Source of the DNA: Nocardioides lianchengensis
GTDB taxonomy: Bacteria; Actinomycetota; Actinomycetes; Propionibacteriales; Nocardioidaceae
DNA length: 64,000 nt
Assembly (NCBI RefSeq): GCF_900101465.1
Contig: NZ_FMZM01000007.1
Span: forward strand, 9,943 to 73,942
Reading direction: 5' to 3'
Part shown: in pieces, positions 43,036 to 50,452 of the stretch
Layout: each line of letters opens with the position of its first letter
Numbering within the stretch: position 1 is the first letter of the stretch
The notes under the pieces: generated by a model
What the model was told of the DNA's origin: nothing
Database searches by the model: none
The model's input: the letters and a program-made list of their open reading frames with translations, nothing else
Program-made: the position numbers and the translations under genes

Positions 43036-44265
43036 CTACGGCGCGAGGGCGTCCCGGACCGGGACGAACTTGGCCTGCGCCTCGGCGAGCTCGGCCTCCG
43101 GGTCGGAGTCGCCAACGATCCCGCAGCCGGCGAACAGCCGCACCGTGGCGCCGTCGACCGACGCCGAGCGCAGGGCGATGCCCCACTCGCCGTCGCCGGA
43201 GGCGTCCATCCAGCCGACCGGGCCGGCGTACCGACCGCGGTCCATTCCCTCGATCTCGGTGATCAGGGCGGTGGCGACGGGGGTCGGGGTCCCGCCGACG
43301 GCGGCCGACGGGTGCAGCGCCTCGGCGAGCTGCAGCGACGACACGGTGGTGGCGTCGTGGACGACGCCGTTCACGTCGGTCGCGAGGTGCATGACGTTCG
43401 GCAGGTGCAGCACGAACGGGGCCTCGGGGACGTTCATCGAGGAGCAGTGCGGCTCGAGCGCGTCGGCGACCGAGCGGACGGCGTACTCGTGCTCCTCGAG
43501 GTCCTTCGACGAACGGGCGAGGGTGGCGGCGAGGGCGAGGTCGCGCTCGTCGTCGCCGGTACGACGGATCGTGCCGGCCAGCACGCGGGAGGTGACCAGG
43601 CCGCGCTCGCGGCGCACCAGCATCTCGGGGGTGGCCCCGAACAGCCCGTCGACGTGGAAGGTCCAGCACATCGGATAACCCTCGGCCAGCCGGCGCAGCG
43701 GCCAGCGGACGTCGACCGGCTCGGTGGCGGTCGCGATCAGGTCGCGGGCCAGCACCACCTTCTCCAGGTCGCCGGCCTCGATCCGGCGCACGGCGTCGGC
43801 GACGACCGACATCCACTGCTCGCCGTTGAGGGCACCGTCGGCGAAGCGGACGCCGACCGGGGCGGGCGGCACGTCCTGCGCGACCGGCACCTCGACCTCG
43901 GCGCCGACGGTGGTCAGCCAGACGGAGTCACCGTGGCGCCCCACGACGACGGACGGCACGACCAGGACCGAGTCGCCCGGCTCGTCGGCGAACGCGAAGG
44001 AGCCGAACGACACCAGCCCGGTGCCGGGCTCCTGGACGTGGTCGTGGACGACGGCGCGGGCCGTGGTCTCGCTCCACCACTTCGCGGCGTCGGCGAACCG
44101 GGTGGGGCCGCTGGTGCGGACCTCGGCGGCGACGCCCCAGCCGACCAGGCCCTGGCCGCGGCGCAGCCAGGTCACCGGACGGTCGGCGGGCAGCAGGTCG
44201 AGCAGGGATTCCGCGACGGCGGGGTCGAGCGGCACGGTCCTCGCGACCAGTGGGCTCGACGTCAC
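43036..44265 (-). CDS. menF: Isochorismate synthase
   Basis: A 409-residue chorismate-utilising enzyme: EKVVLARDLIATATEPVDV, TPEMLVRRERGLVTSRVLAG (Mg/chorismate site), LHPSAAVGGTPT and RGRYAGPVGWMDASGDGEW with FAGCGIVGDSDPEAE. It makes isochorismate, the substrate of MenD; the menaquinone genes nearby make MenF more likely than a siderophore EntC. GTG 44265 chosen because TAGGCT is 7 nt upstream. Convergent with the beta-lactamase-fold gene. Confidence 0.88.
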   Translation of the reverse strand: MTSSPLVARTVPLDPAVAESLLDLLPADRPVTWLRRGQGLVGWGVAAEVRTSGPTRFADAAKWWSETTARAVVHDHVQEPGTGLVSFGSFAFADEPGDSVLVVPSVVVGRHGDSVWLTTVGAEVEVPVAQDVPPAPVGVRFADGALNGEQWMSVVADAVRRIEAGDLEKVVLARDLIATATEPVDVRWPLRRLAEGYPMCWTFHVDGLFGATPEMLVRRERGLVTSRVLAGTIRRTGDDERDLALAATLARSSKDLEEHEYAVRSVADALEPHCSSMNVPEAPFVLHLPNVMHLATDVNGVVHDATTVSSLQLAEALHPSAAVGGTPTPVATALITEIEGMDRGRYAGPVGWMDASGDGEWGIALRSASVDGATVRLFAGCGIVGDSDPEAELAEAQAKFVPVRDALAP

Positions 44266-44272
44266 GGCCGCG

Positions 44273-44278
44273 AGCCTA
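44273..44278 (-). promoter_or_regulatory. Leaderless -10 element (TAGGCT) for menF
   Basis: TAGGCT on the minus strand, 7 nt before the GTG at 44265, in the gap after the kinase gene. Confidence 0.55.
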
Positions 44279-44293
44279 CGCCCGGGAACGCGC

Positions 44294-45145
44294 TCAGCCC
44301 GCCTCCACCCCGACGTCATCCTCGTCACGCGGGGCGAACCCGGCCAGCACGTCCCGGACGTCGACCAGCCGCGGGCGGGCCGCCGGGTCGAGGTCGACGC
44401 ACGCCAGCAGCAGCCCGCGCAGCGCCTCCGGCAGGCCCTCCGGTACGGCGCGCGGCGCGCTCGGCATCCGCCGCCCGGCCGCCGACCATCGTGGCGACCA
44501 GCGGGTCGACCAGCGCCGCCGGCTGTCCCAGGTGGCCTCGTCGCCGAAGGGCGGCTCGCCGCTCAGCGACTCCAGCAGCGTGACCCCGAGCGCCCACACG
44601 TCGGTGGCCGGTCCGACGTGGTCGCCGCGGGCCTGCTCGGGGGCGAGGTAGCCGGGCGTCCCGGCCCCGGCCCGCGCGGGTCCCGGCCGGCCGGCCAGGC
44701 TGAGGTCGATGAGCACCGCCTTGCCGTGCTCGACCACCACGTTGGCCGGCTTGAGATCGAGGTGCAGCCAGTCGTGGCGGTGCAGCCAGCCCAGCACGGA
44801 CGAGAGCTGCAGCCCGAGGAGCGCGACGTCGGGCAGGTCGAGGGCGGCGTCCTCGACGACCGCGGCCAGGGTGGCCCCACGCAGCGTCTCGAGCACCACC
44901 GCCGGGAGCGGCTCCTCGACCACCGCATAGCCGCGGACCAGGTGCGGGTGAGCCAGGGTCGTGACGATCTCGCCCTCCCGGAGCACCGCGTCGCGGACCC
45001 GCTGCTCGCCGGCGCGCTCGGGACGCAGCACCTTGACGACGCACCGGGCGTCGCGGGCCTCGTCGTAGGCGTCCCAGGTCTCCATCCGACGGCCGCGGGC
45101 GAGCAGCCGCAGGCCGCGGTAGCCCGCAGGCAGGACGGCGCTCAT
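44294..45145 (-). CDS. Serine/threonine protein kinase-like protein
   Basis: A 283-residue kinase domain without membrane segment. The ATP lysine is in RCVVKVLRPER; the catalytic loop is HLDLKPANVVV; the Mg loop reads IDLSLAG (DLS instead of DFG); GTPGYLAPEQARG and VWALGVTLLESLSGEPPF follow. The glycine loop is weak (LLARGRRMETWDAYDEA), and a Trp/Arg-rich insert (about residues 203-225) is unusual. Key Lys, Asp and Asn are kept, so activity is possible. ATG overlaps the ABC exporter stop (ATGA). Confidence 0.8.
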   Translation of the reverse strand: MSAVLPAGYRGLRLLARGRRMETWDAYDEARDARCVVKVLRPERAGEQRVRDAVLREGEIVTTLAHPHLVRGYAVVEEPLPAVVLETLRGATLAAVVEDAALDLPDVALLGLQLSSVLGWLHRHDWLHLDLKPANVVVEHGKAVLIDLSLAGRPGPARAGAGTPGYLAPEQARGDHVGPATDVWALGVTLLESLSGEPPFGDEATWDSRRRWSTRWSPRWSAAGRRMPSAPRAVPEGLPEALRGLLLACVDLDPAARPRLVDVRDVLAGFAPRDEDDVGVEAG

Positions 45146-46878
45146 CGGGCACCGGCCGGGACAGGCGCCAGCTCGACGACGCGGTCGACGTGCTCGAGCA
45201 CCTGCGGGTCGTGGGTCAGGACGACGACCGTCCGCCCGCTGGCCACGACCGCGCTCATCAGCCGGTCGGCGGAGGCGCGGTCCAGCCCGGTCGTCGGCTC
45301 GTCGAGCACCAGGACCCGGCCGCCGTGCAGCAGGGCCCGGGCCAGGGCGAGCCGCTGGCGCTGTCCGCCCGAGAGCCAGCGACCGCGCTGGCCGACACGG
45401 GCGTCGTACCCGTCGGGGAGTCGGCTGACGAACTCGTGCGCGTCGGCAGCCCGCGACGCCTGCTCGACCTCCTCGCGCGTGGCGCCGGGCCGGGCGAAGG
45501 CGATGGTGTCGTGGATGCTGGCGTCCAGCAGCAGCTGCTCCTGGGACAGCACCGTGACGGCCGCCCGCACCGACGCCGTGGTGTGCTCGGCGACGTCGTG
45601 CCCGTCGAGGCGTACGACGCCTGCGTCCGGCTCCAGCTGGCGGGCCAGCAGCCGGGCGACGGTCGACTTGCCGACCCCGCTCGGCCCGACCAGGGCCACC
45701 CGCTCGCCGGCGGCGACGTGGAGGTCGAACTCGGTCAGCGCCGGTCCGCTCGCGCCCGGGTAGGTGAAGGAGACGGCGTCCAGCACGACCGAGCCGGCCC
45801 CACCCGGCAGCGCGATGGCCCCCGGACGGTCCCGGTGACCGGGCTCGTCGAGCAGCTCGACCACGCGCTCGACGCCGGCCGTGGCCGAGAAGAGCGAGGG
45901 GAGCAGGTCGCTGAGCTCGCGCACCGGCCGGTAGCACTGCATGAGCAGGGTCAGGAACGCGAGCAGCCCGCCGAGCGTGAGGCGATCGGTCGACAGCGCC
46001 CACACGCCGAGGGTGATGACCAGGAGCATGCCGAGCAGCTCGGCCAGGTCGACCAGCGGGAGGAAGAGGCCCCGGACCCGGCTGCCGGCGAGCTCCGCGT
46101 CGGCGATGGCCAGGTTCTGGCGGTGGTAGGCCGCGACCGCCTCGTCCTCGCGCCCGAACGCCTGCACCATCGACGCGTTGCCGAGGCTCTCCTCGGTGAT
46201 GCTGGTCAGCGACCCCCCGCGTCGCCGACGCTCGCGGGAGACGTCGCGCGTGAAGGCCGCGAAGCGGGTCGAGACCCACCAGAACGCCGGGATGACGAGC
46301 AGCGACGCCAGGGTGAGCTGCCACTGCAGCCAGAAGAGCGCGCCGAGGAAGAGCACCAGGCGGACGATGGCCCCGAGCCCGGTCGCGAGCTGGCCGACCA
46401 TGAAGCTCTCGACGGCGGACACATCGGAGGTGAGTCGCGCGAGGACGTCGCCGAGACGGCGCCGGTCCTGGACCGCGGCGGGCTGGGAGAGGACCTGGGC
46501 GAAGAGGTCGCGGCGCAGGCTGACCAGGAACCGCTGCGAGATCCAGGTGGAGAGGTAGTCGTCGGCGGCGGAGACGACGCCGCTCGCGAGGTTGAGCGCG
46601 AGGTAGAGCAGGGCCAGCAGGACCAGCGGCGAGAAGTCGGCCGGCACCAGCACGTCGTCCACGAGGCGCTGGAAGAGCATCACCTCGACCACCTCGATGG
46701 CCGGCGCGGCGGCGAGCAGCACCAGGCCGAGGAGCAGCCAGCCGCGCAGCGGGCGCAGTCGTGGCCAGAAGCGTCGTACGACGTCGGCGATGGTCAGCGA
46801 CCTCGCGGCGGCGACCAGCGGGTCGTCGTCGGGAGTGGGACGCAGGGCGGCGAGGACGCGCTGCCAGGGACGGCTCAT
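45142..46878 (-). CDS. ABC exporter (fused permease and ATPase)
   Basis: A 578-residue half-size exporter: six-helix membrane domain (about 40-320) and ATPase with Walker A VGPSGVGKSTVARLLARQL, Q-loop VLSQEQLLLD, signature WLSGGQRQRLALARALL and Walker B VLVLDEPTTGLD with switch LTHDP. Substrate unknown; position between a small Arg-rich peptide gene and a kinase suggests peptide export, which is inference. ATG at 46878 was chosen over 46926, which lies within the upstream hairpin. No cysteine-peptidase leader domain. Confidence 0.88.
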   Translation of the reverse strand: MSRPWQRVLAALRPTPDDDPLVAAARSLTIADVVRRFWPRLRPLRGWLLLGLVLLAAAPAIEVVEVMLFQRLVDDVLVPADFSPLVLLALLYLALNLASGVVSAADDYLSTWISQRFLVSLRRDLFAQVLSQPAAVQDRRRLGDVLARLTSDVSAVESFMVGQLATGLGAIVRLVLFLGALFWLQWQLTLASLLVIPAFWWVSTRFAAFTRDVSRERRRRGGSLTSITEESLGNASMVQAFGREDEAVAAYHRQNLAIADAELAGSRVRGLFLPLVDLAELLGMLLVITLGVWALSTDRLTLGGLLAFLTLLMQCYRPVRELSDLLPSLFSATAGVERVVELLDEPGHRDRPGAIALPGGAGSVVLDAVSFTYPGASGPALTEFDLHVAAGERVALVGPSGVGKSTVARLLARQLEPDAGVVRLDGHDVAEHTTASVRAAVTVLSQEQLLLDASIHDTIAFARPGATREEVEQASRAADAHEFVSRLPDGYDARVGQRGRWLSGGQRQRLALARALLHGGRVLVLDEPTTGLDRASADRLMSAVVASGRTVVVLTHDPQVLEHVDRVVELAPVPAGAR

Positions 46879-46895
46879 GGGGGATCCTGTGCTCC

Positions 46896-46936
46896 GAGCG
46901 GGTGGGTGGCTCCGTGGACGAGCCACCCACCCGCTC
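46896..46936 (-). terminator. Perfect 17-bp inverted repeat between peptide gene and exporter
   Basis: Arms GAGCGGGTGGGTGGCTC (46896-46912) and GAGCCACCCACCCGCTC (46920-46936) with a 7-nt loop. It lies 12 nt after the stop of the 51-residue peptide gene and 18 nt before the exporter ATG, so it could act as a partial terminator giving more peptide than exporter transcript. There is no T-tract. Confidence 0.75.
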
Positions 46937-46947
46937 CTGGGGGAGGG

Positions 46948-47103
46948 TCAGCCGCGCGAGCGGCTGCGGCTGTTGCTGCGGTTGCGACGCCGGTTCCGGC
47001 GCCGGCGCCGACGCCGCCGACGGCGGTCGTCGTCGCTGCTCGAGTCGCCCCGGCGGGCCATGCGCGCCGGCTGGAGGGCGCTGAAGATGCTCGATCGAGC
47101 CAT
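46948..47103 (-). CDS. 51-residue Arg/Ser-rich peptide
   Basis: A short ORF: MARSSIFSALQPARMARRGD, then SSSDDD, a run of ten arginines and an Asn/Arg/Ser-rich end (NRSNSRSRSRG). A near-perfect Shine-Dalgarno AAGGAGG (47117-47111) lies 7 nt before the ATG. The arginines use CGC, CGT and CGG in mixed order, arguing that the protein, not a DNA repeat, is conserved. It is the first gene before the ABC exporter and kinase genes and is followed by a 17-bp hairpin. It might be an exported peptide precursor or a nucleic-acid-binding peptide. I know no family for it. Confidence 0.7.
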   Translation of the reverse strand: MARSSIFSALQPARMARRGDSSSDDDRRRRRRRRRRNRRRNRSNSRSRSRG

Positions 47104-47118
47104 GGTCGTGCCTCCTTC

Positions 47119-47160
47119 GGTTGGTGTTCCGCCCCGGTTCCTCCGGGGTGGTCACCAACC
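47119..47160. promoter_or_regulatory. Nested inverted repeats upstream of the peptide gene
   Basis: Outer arms GGTTGGTG (47119-47126) and CACCAACC (47153-47160) enclose inner arms CCCCGG (47132-47137) and CCGGGG (47143-47148). The block lies just upstream of the peptide's ribosome-binding site and could be a 5'-UTR hairpin or an operator. Confidence 0.55.
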
Positions 47161-47244
47161 TGACCGGCCCGCGTGAGCCTGGCGTGAGGCCCGGATGAGA
47201 GGCGTCTCACGGGGACTGCGGCCCCCGGCCCGCCGCGGGCTCGG

Positions 47245-47250
47245 TAACGT
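47245..47250 (+). promoter_or_regulatory. Leaderless -10 element (TAACGT)
   Basis: TAACGT lies 7 nt before the GTG at 47258 of the anchored protein gene. Confidence 0.55.
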
Positions 47251-47257
47251 CTCGGGC

Positions 47258-47875
47258 GTGCAGAACACTCCCGCCGCCCAGCGCGTCGTGGGCCTCGGCC
47301 TCGGTGCCGTCGTCCTCGGCCTCCTCATCGTGCTCGCCGTCGCCCTCCCGAAGGCGCAGGGCGACGCCGGCACGACGCCGGCCGAGCTGCCGGCGACCCT
47401 GCCGGGCGGCTGGACCGCGACCGACGAGCTCGACGTCGCCGACCTGCCCGCCGAGGCCGGCATCGACGAGGAGGCGATCCAGCGCCAGGCCGACCTCCGC
47501 GACTACGCCGAGGAGGTCTACGCCGGCGTGTACGACGACGCGCCGTCGTTCCGCAGCTACACCGACAAGACGCTGCAGAAGTACGCGCTGGTGACCGTCT
47601 TCGCGGGCGAGTCGCACGCCTTCCTGCCCGACGCGCCGCCGATCGACGCCGAGGTCGCCGGTGCGGAGCGCTCCGGCACCGACCTGGTCCGCGAGGGCGA
47701 CGCGCTGTGCTCCGCCAGCTACCAGCTGGTGCAGGCGGGCCAGGACGCCGGTGAGCCGACCTCGGTCACCTGCCAGCTGCCCACCGCCGGCCGGACCATC
47801 CAGCTCGAGGCTCAGGGCGTCTCGGTCGACGACTCCTTCACCCTGCTCGACGAGATCGCCGCGGCCATCGCCTGA
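47258..47875 (+). CDS. Membrane-anchored extracytoplasmic protein, unknown
   Basis: A 205-residue protein with one N-terminal helix (VVGLGLGAVVLGLLIVLAVA, about residues 10-30) and a soluble domain with two cysteines (ALCSASYQL and SVTCQLP) that could form a disulfide. Start GTG 47258 fits the TAACGT -10; an in-frame start at 47195 is less likely. Divergent from the Arg-rich peptide gene. Family not recognised. Confidence 0.7.
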   Translation: MQNTPAAQRVVGLGLGAVVLGLLIVLAVALPKAQGDAGTTPAELPATLPGGWTATDELDVADLPAEAGIDEEAIQRQADLRDYAEEVYAGVYDDAPSFRSYTDKTLQKYALVTVFAGESHAFLPDAPPIDAEVAGAERSGTDLVREGDALCSASYQLVQAGQDAGEPTSVTCQLPTAGRTIQLEAQGVSVDDSFTLLDEIAAAIA

Positions 47876-47893
47876 CCCGGCCTCGGTCGTCGC

Positions 47894-48661
47894 TCAGGAG
47901 CGGTAGACGACCACCCGGTCACCCACCCGGGCCCGGTCGAACAGCCAGGCCACGCCGTCGCGGTCCCGCACGTTCACGCAGCCGTGGGAGGCGCCGGCGT
48001 ACCCGACCGCGGCGAAGTCCGGGCTGTAGTGCACGGCCTGGCCGCCGCTGAAGAACATCGCGAAGGGCATCGAGGTGTCGTAGAGCGACGACACGTGGTC
48101 GCGGCTCTTGGACCGGATGCTGAAGGTGCCCTCGCGGGTCGCGTGGCCCACCCCGCCGAAGCGGGCGTCGACCGTCAGCTGCACCCGGCCGTTGACGACC
48201 CAGCGCAGCGTGCGGCTGGTCTTGTCGACGCAGACGACCCGGCCGGTGCGGCAGCGCTGGTCCATCCGCCCGGGCGCGTTGCCCCCGACGAGGGCGGCCT
48301 GGCTGGGGGCGGAGGTCATCGCCCGCAGCTTGCGCAGGGTGGTCCGGTCGACCTTGCCGGTCGCGGGGAACCCGCGCTTGGCCTGGAAGCCGCGCACCGC
48401 CTCGGTCGTGAGGTCGCCGTAGAAGCCGGTGGGGCTCCCGAAGAACCAGTCGAGCTGGGCCAGCCGGGCCTGCAGGGCGCGGACCCGGCGGCTCTTGTCC
48501 CCGGGCTCCAGGACGGCGGGCTTGGCCGCGGTCCGGGCGGAGGCGGCGTGGGCGGAGACGGGGTGGTCGGTCCGGTCGCTCGCCCGGCCGGCGTCGTACG
48601 CCGTGCTCGAGAGCAGGACCGAGAGCGTGACGACGAGCACCAGGCGGCGCACGAGCAACAT
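47894..48661 (-). CDS. Secreted L,D-transpeptidase with peptidoglycan-binding domain
   Basis: A 255-residue protein: signal peptide (MLLVRRLVLVVTLSVLLSST), a PG_binding_1 domain (about 50-115, DKSRRVRALQARLAQLDWFF to GKVDRTTLRKLRAM) and a YkuD catalytic domain with VHYSPDFAAVGYAGASHGCV and NVRDRD (Cys in SHGC). It would make 3-3 or lipoprotein-type crosslinks in peptidoglycan. ATG 48661 has AAGGAAA upstream. Convergent with the anchored-protein gene. Confidence 0.88.
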   Translation of the reverse strand: MLLVRRLVLVVTLSVLLSSTAYDAGRASDRTDHPVSAHAASARTAAKPAVLEPGDKSRRVRALQARLAQLDWFFGSPTGFYGDLTTEAVRGFQAKRGFPATGKVDRTTLRKLRAMTSAPSQAALVGGNAPGRMDQRCRTGRVVCVDKTSRTLRWVVNGRVQLTVDARFGGVGHATREGTFSIRSKSRDHVSSLYDTSMPFAMFFSGGQAVHYSPDFAAVGYAGASHGCVNVRDRDGVAWLFDRARVGDRVVVYRS

Positions 48662-48772
48662 GACGGTTTCCTTCGGTTCGAGGTGGTGCCCGACGTGCTG
48701 TCGGGACACGGGGAAGACGCCCGGCCGAGGCACTTGGTTGCATCCGGCTCCGAACTTCCCGCGGCACCGCTC

Positions 48773-48778
48773 TAGCCT
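48773..48778 (+). promoter_or_regulatory. Leaderless -10 element (TAGCCT) for menG
   Basis: TAGCCT lies 6 nt before the GTG at 48785. Confidence 0.55.
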
Positions 48779-48784
48779 GTGCGC

Positions 48785-49474
48785 GTGGCCCGTGCAGAGC
48801 TCGACAAGCAGCCGACCGACGTCCGACGCATGTTCGACGCGGTCGCCCGTCGCTACGACGTGACGAACGACGTCCTCTCGCTGGGGCAGGACCGGCGCTG
48901 GCGCAAGGCCGTCATCGCCGCCGTCGACCCGCAGCCGGGGGAGCGGGTCCTCGACCTCGCCGCCGGCACCGGTACGTCGAGCCAGCCCTTCGCCGACCGC
49001 GGCGCCACGGTCGTGCCCTGCGACTTCTCGCTGGGGATGCTGCAGGTCGGCAAGGCGGCCCGCCCGCACCTGCCCTTCACCGCCGGCGACGGGACCCGCC
49101 TGCCCTTCGCCGACGACACCTTTGACGCGGTCACGATCTCCTTCGGGCTGCGCAACATCGTCGACCCGGTCGCGGGCCTGGCCGAGCTCCAGCGGGTCAC
49201 CCGCCCCGGTGGCCGCCTCGTCGTCTGCGAGTTCAGCCACCCCACCTGGACGCCGTTCCGCACCGTCTACCTCGAGTACCTCATGAAGGCCCTGCCCGCG
49301 ATCTCGCGCGCCGTCTCCTCCTCCCCGGACGCCTACGTCTACCTCGCCGAGTCGATCCGCGCCTGGCCGGACCAGGAGGGCCTCGCCGTCCTGGTCGCGG
49401 AGGCCGGCTGGCGTCGTCCCGAGTGGCAGAACCTCTCCGGCGGCATCGTCGCCCTGCACCGCGCGACCAACTAG
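48785..49474 (+). CDS. menG: Demethylmenaquinone methyltransferase
   Basis: A 229-residue UbiE/MenG-family SAM methyltransferase, last step of menaquinone synthesis. Motifs: [23 protein letters not shown] site [15 protein letters not shown] (about residue 55), [19 protein letters not shown] and [17 protein letters not shown] 48785 preferred over GTG 48779 because of the TAGCCT spacing. Followed by a 492-bp region and then nuo. Confidence 0.92.
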   Translation: MARAELDKQPTDVRRMFDAVARRYDVTNDVLSLGQDRRWRKAVIAAVDPQPGERVLDLAAGTGTSSQPFADRGATVVPCDFSLGMLQVGKAARPHLPFTAGDGTRLPFADDTFDAVTISFGLRNIVDPVAGLAELQRVTRPGGRLVVCEFSHPTWTPFRTVYLEYLMKALPAISRAVSSSPDAYVYLAESIRAWPDQEGLAVLVAEAGWRRPEWQNLSGGIVALHRATN

Positions 49475-49518
49475 CACCGTCGCCGCGCACCGGCGGTCGC
49501 GCCGGTCGCCGGCCCCCA

Positions 49519-49565
49519 CCGGTGGTTGAGCAGGTCGCGCAGCGACCGGGTCGAAACCCCCGCAG
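49519..49565. repeat. Dispersed hairpin repeat, same family as the HNH arrays
   Basis: Begins CCGGTGGTTGAGCAG and ends GGGTCGAAACCCCCGCAG with a central stem GGTCGC gca GCGACC. The reverse complement of the 51-bp core at 446/28902 has the same ends (CCGGTGGTCGAGCAG ... GTCGAGACCCCC) around a different central hairpin. Confidence 0.7.
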
Positions 49566-49804
49566 CCCGCAAGACGCCTGACGTCGCCCTCGACGTGGGA
49601 CAGGTCACGGTGCCGTTCTCCGGTGGCGGAAACGTGCTCCGCAGTCGCGGTCCCAGGACTTTCGTCCCGGTCCAGGTGGACGCTTACCACACTCCCGAGA
49701 CCCCTCCGACCACCCGCGCGTGAAGACCCCTCCCAGGGGGGTGATCTAGGTCATGGAACGCGTTCTCGCAGGTCAGGTCCGGTGTGAATTAAGGCACGTC
49801 TGCG

Positions 49805-49835
49805 TTGACTAAATGCCCAGGTCAGGACCTATTTC
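49805..49835 (+). promoter_or_regulatory. Possible nuo promoter
   Basis: TTGACT (49805-49810) is a good -35; TATTTC or CTATTT (about 49829-49835) at 18-19 bp spacing may be the -10. It lies about 130 nt upstream of nuoA. Confidence 0.4.
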
Positions 49836-49898
49836 CTGGTTCTGTCCCCCCGGCGTGCGGGCGGGGTGGGTGAGTGGCAGTATGTGCGCGACGCCACT

Positions 49899-49916
49899 TC
49901 GTGATTCGGTTCACAA
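49899..49916 (+). promoter_or_regulatory. Rex-like operator upstream of nuoA
   Basis: TCGTGATTCGGTTCACAA, with GTGA in the left half and TTCACA complete in the right, matches the recalled Rex consensus TGTGAACNNNTTCACA at 10 of 13 fixed positions. It lies 51 nt before nuoA, downstream of the possible promoter, so binding would act as a roadblock or cover an unseen closer promoter. Confidence 0.55.
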
Positions 49917-49966
49917 AGGCACAAAACGGACCGATCGCGGCGACCTGCTAGGGGAGGACCGACGGC

Positions 49967-50326
49967 ATGGAGCTCTACACCCCGGTGCTGTTCCTGGCCG
50001 CGCTCGCGGCCCTGTTCGCGGTGGGATCCGTGGCCATGTCGGCCTTCGTCGGTCCCAAGCGCTACAACCGCGCCAAGCTCGACTCCTACGAGTGCGGCAT
50101 CGAGCCGACCCCGCAGCCCGTGGGCGGCGGCCGGTTCCCGGTGAAGTACTACATCACCGCGATGCTCTTCATCGTCTTCGACATCGAGATCATCTTTCTC
50201 TACCCGTGGGCCGTGCACTTCGACGCGATGAAGTTCTTCGGCCTGGTCGAGATGGTCGTCTTCATCGCCACCGTCTTCGTCGCCTACGCCTACGTATGGC
50301 GCCGCGGCGGCCTCGAGTGGGACTGA
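49967..50326 (+). CDS. nuoA: NADH-quinone oxidoreductase subunit A
   Basis: A 119-residue, three-helix membrane subunit of complex I. Conserved loop KLDSYECGIEPTPQPVGGGR precedes FPVKYYITAMLFIVFDIEII with the acidic helix residues. Strong Shine-Dalgarno GGGGAGGA 8 nt before ATG. First gene of nuoA-M. Confidence 0.95.
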   Translation: MELYTPVLFLAALAALFAVGSVAMSAFVGPKRYNRAKLDSYECGIEPTPQPVGGGRFPVKYYITAMLFIVFDIEIIFLYPWAVHFDAMKFFGLVEMVVFIATVFVAYAYVWRRGGLEWD

Positions 50327-50452
50327 GCGCCGCGATGCACGCACCCTGCCCGCGTACTCCTCGGTCGACGGCCAACTCCGGGCCGCGTCCCTCGTCGGCC
50401 TCGGCAGCGCACGCGCCTGACGACGCTCAGCAGACTGAAAGGGCACATTGAG

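Larger units (their letters stand above)
49475..49966. other. Intergenic region between menG and nuoA
   Basis: 492 bp without a convincing gene. It holds a dispersed repeat (49519-49565), a GC hairpin near 49728-49744 (ACCCCTcccAGGGGGGT), a possible promoter (49805-49835) and a Rex-like operator (49899-49916). The stretch 49590-49690 has short inverted pieces (CCAGGACTTTCGTCCCGG) but no clear function. Confidence 0.6.

Noticed and set aside
50335..50452. Small 38-residue ORF between nuoA and nuoB
   Set aside because: It has no ribosome-binding site, low-complexity Pro/Ser/Ala content and no recognisable family; probably untranslated.
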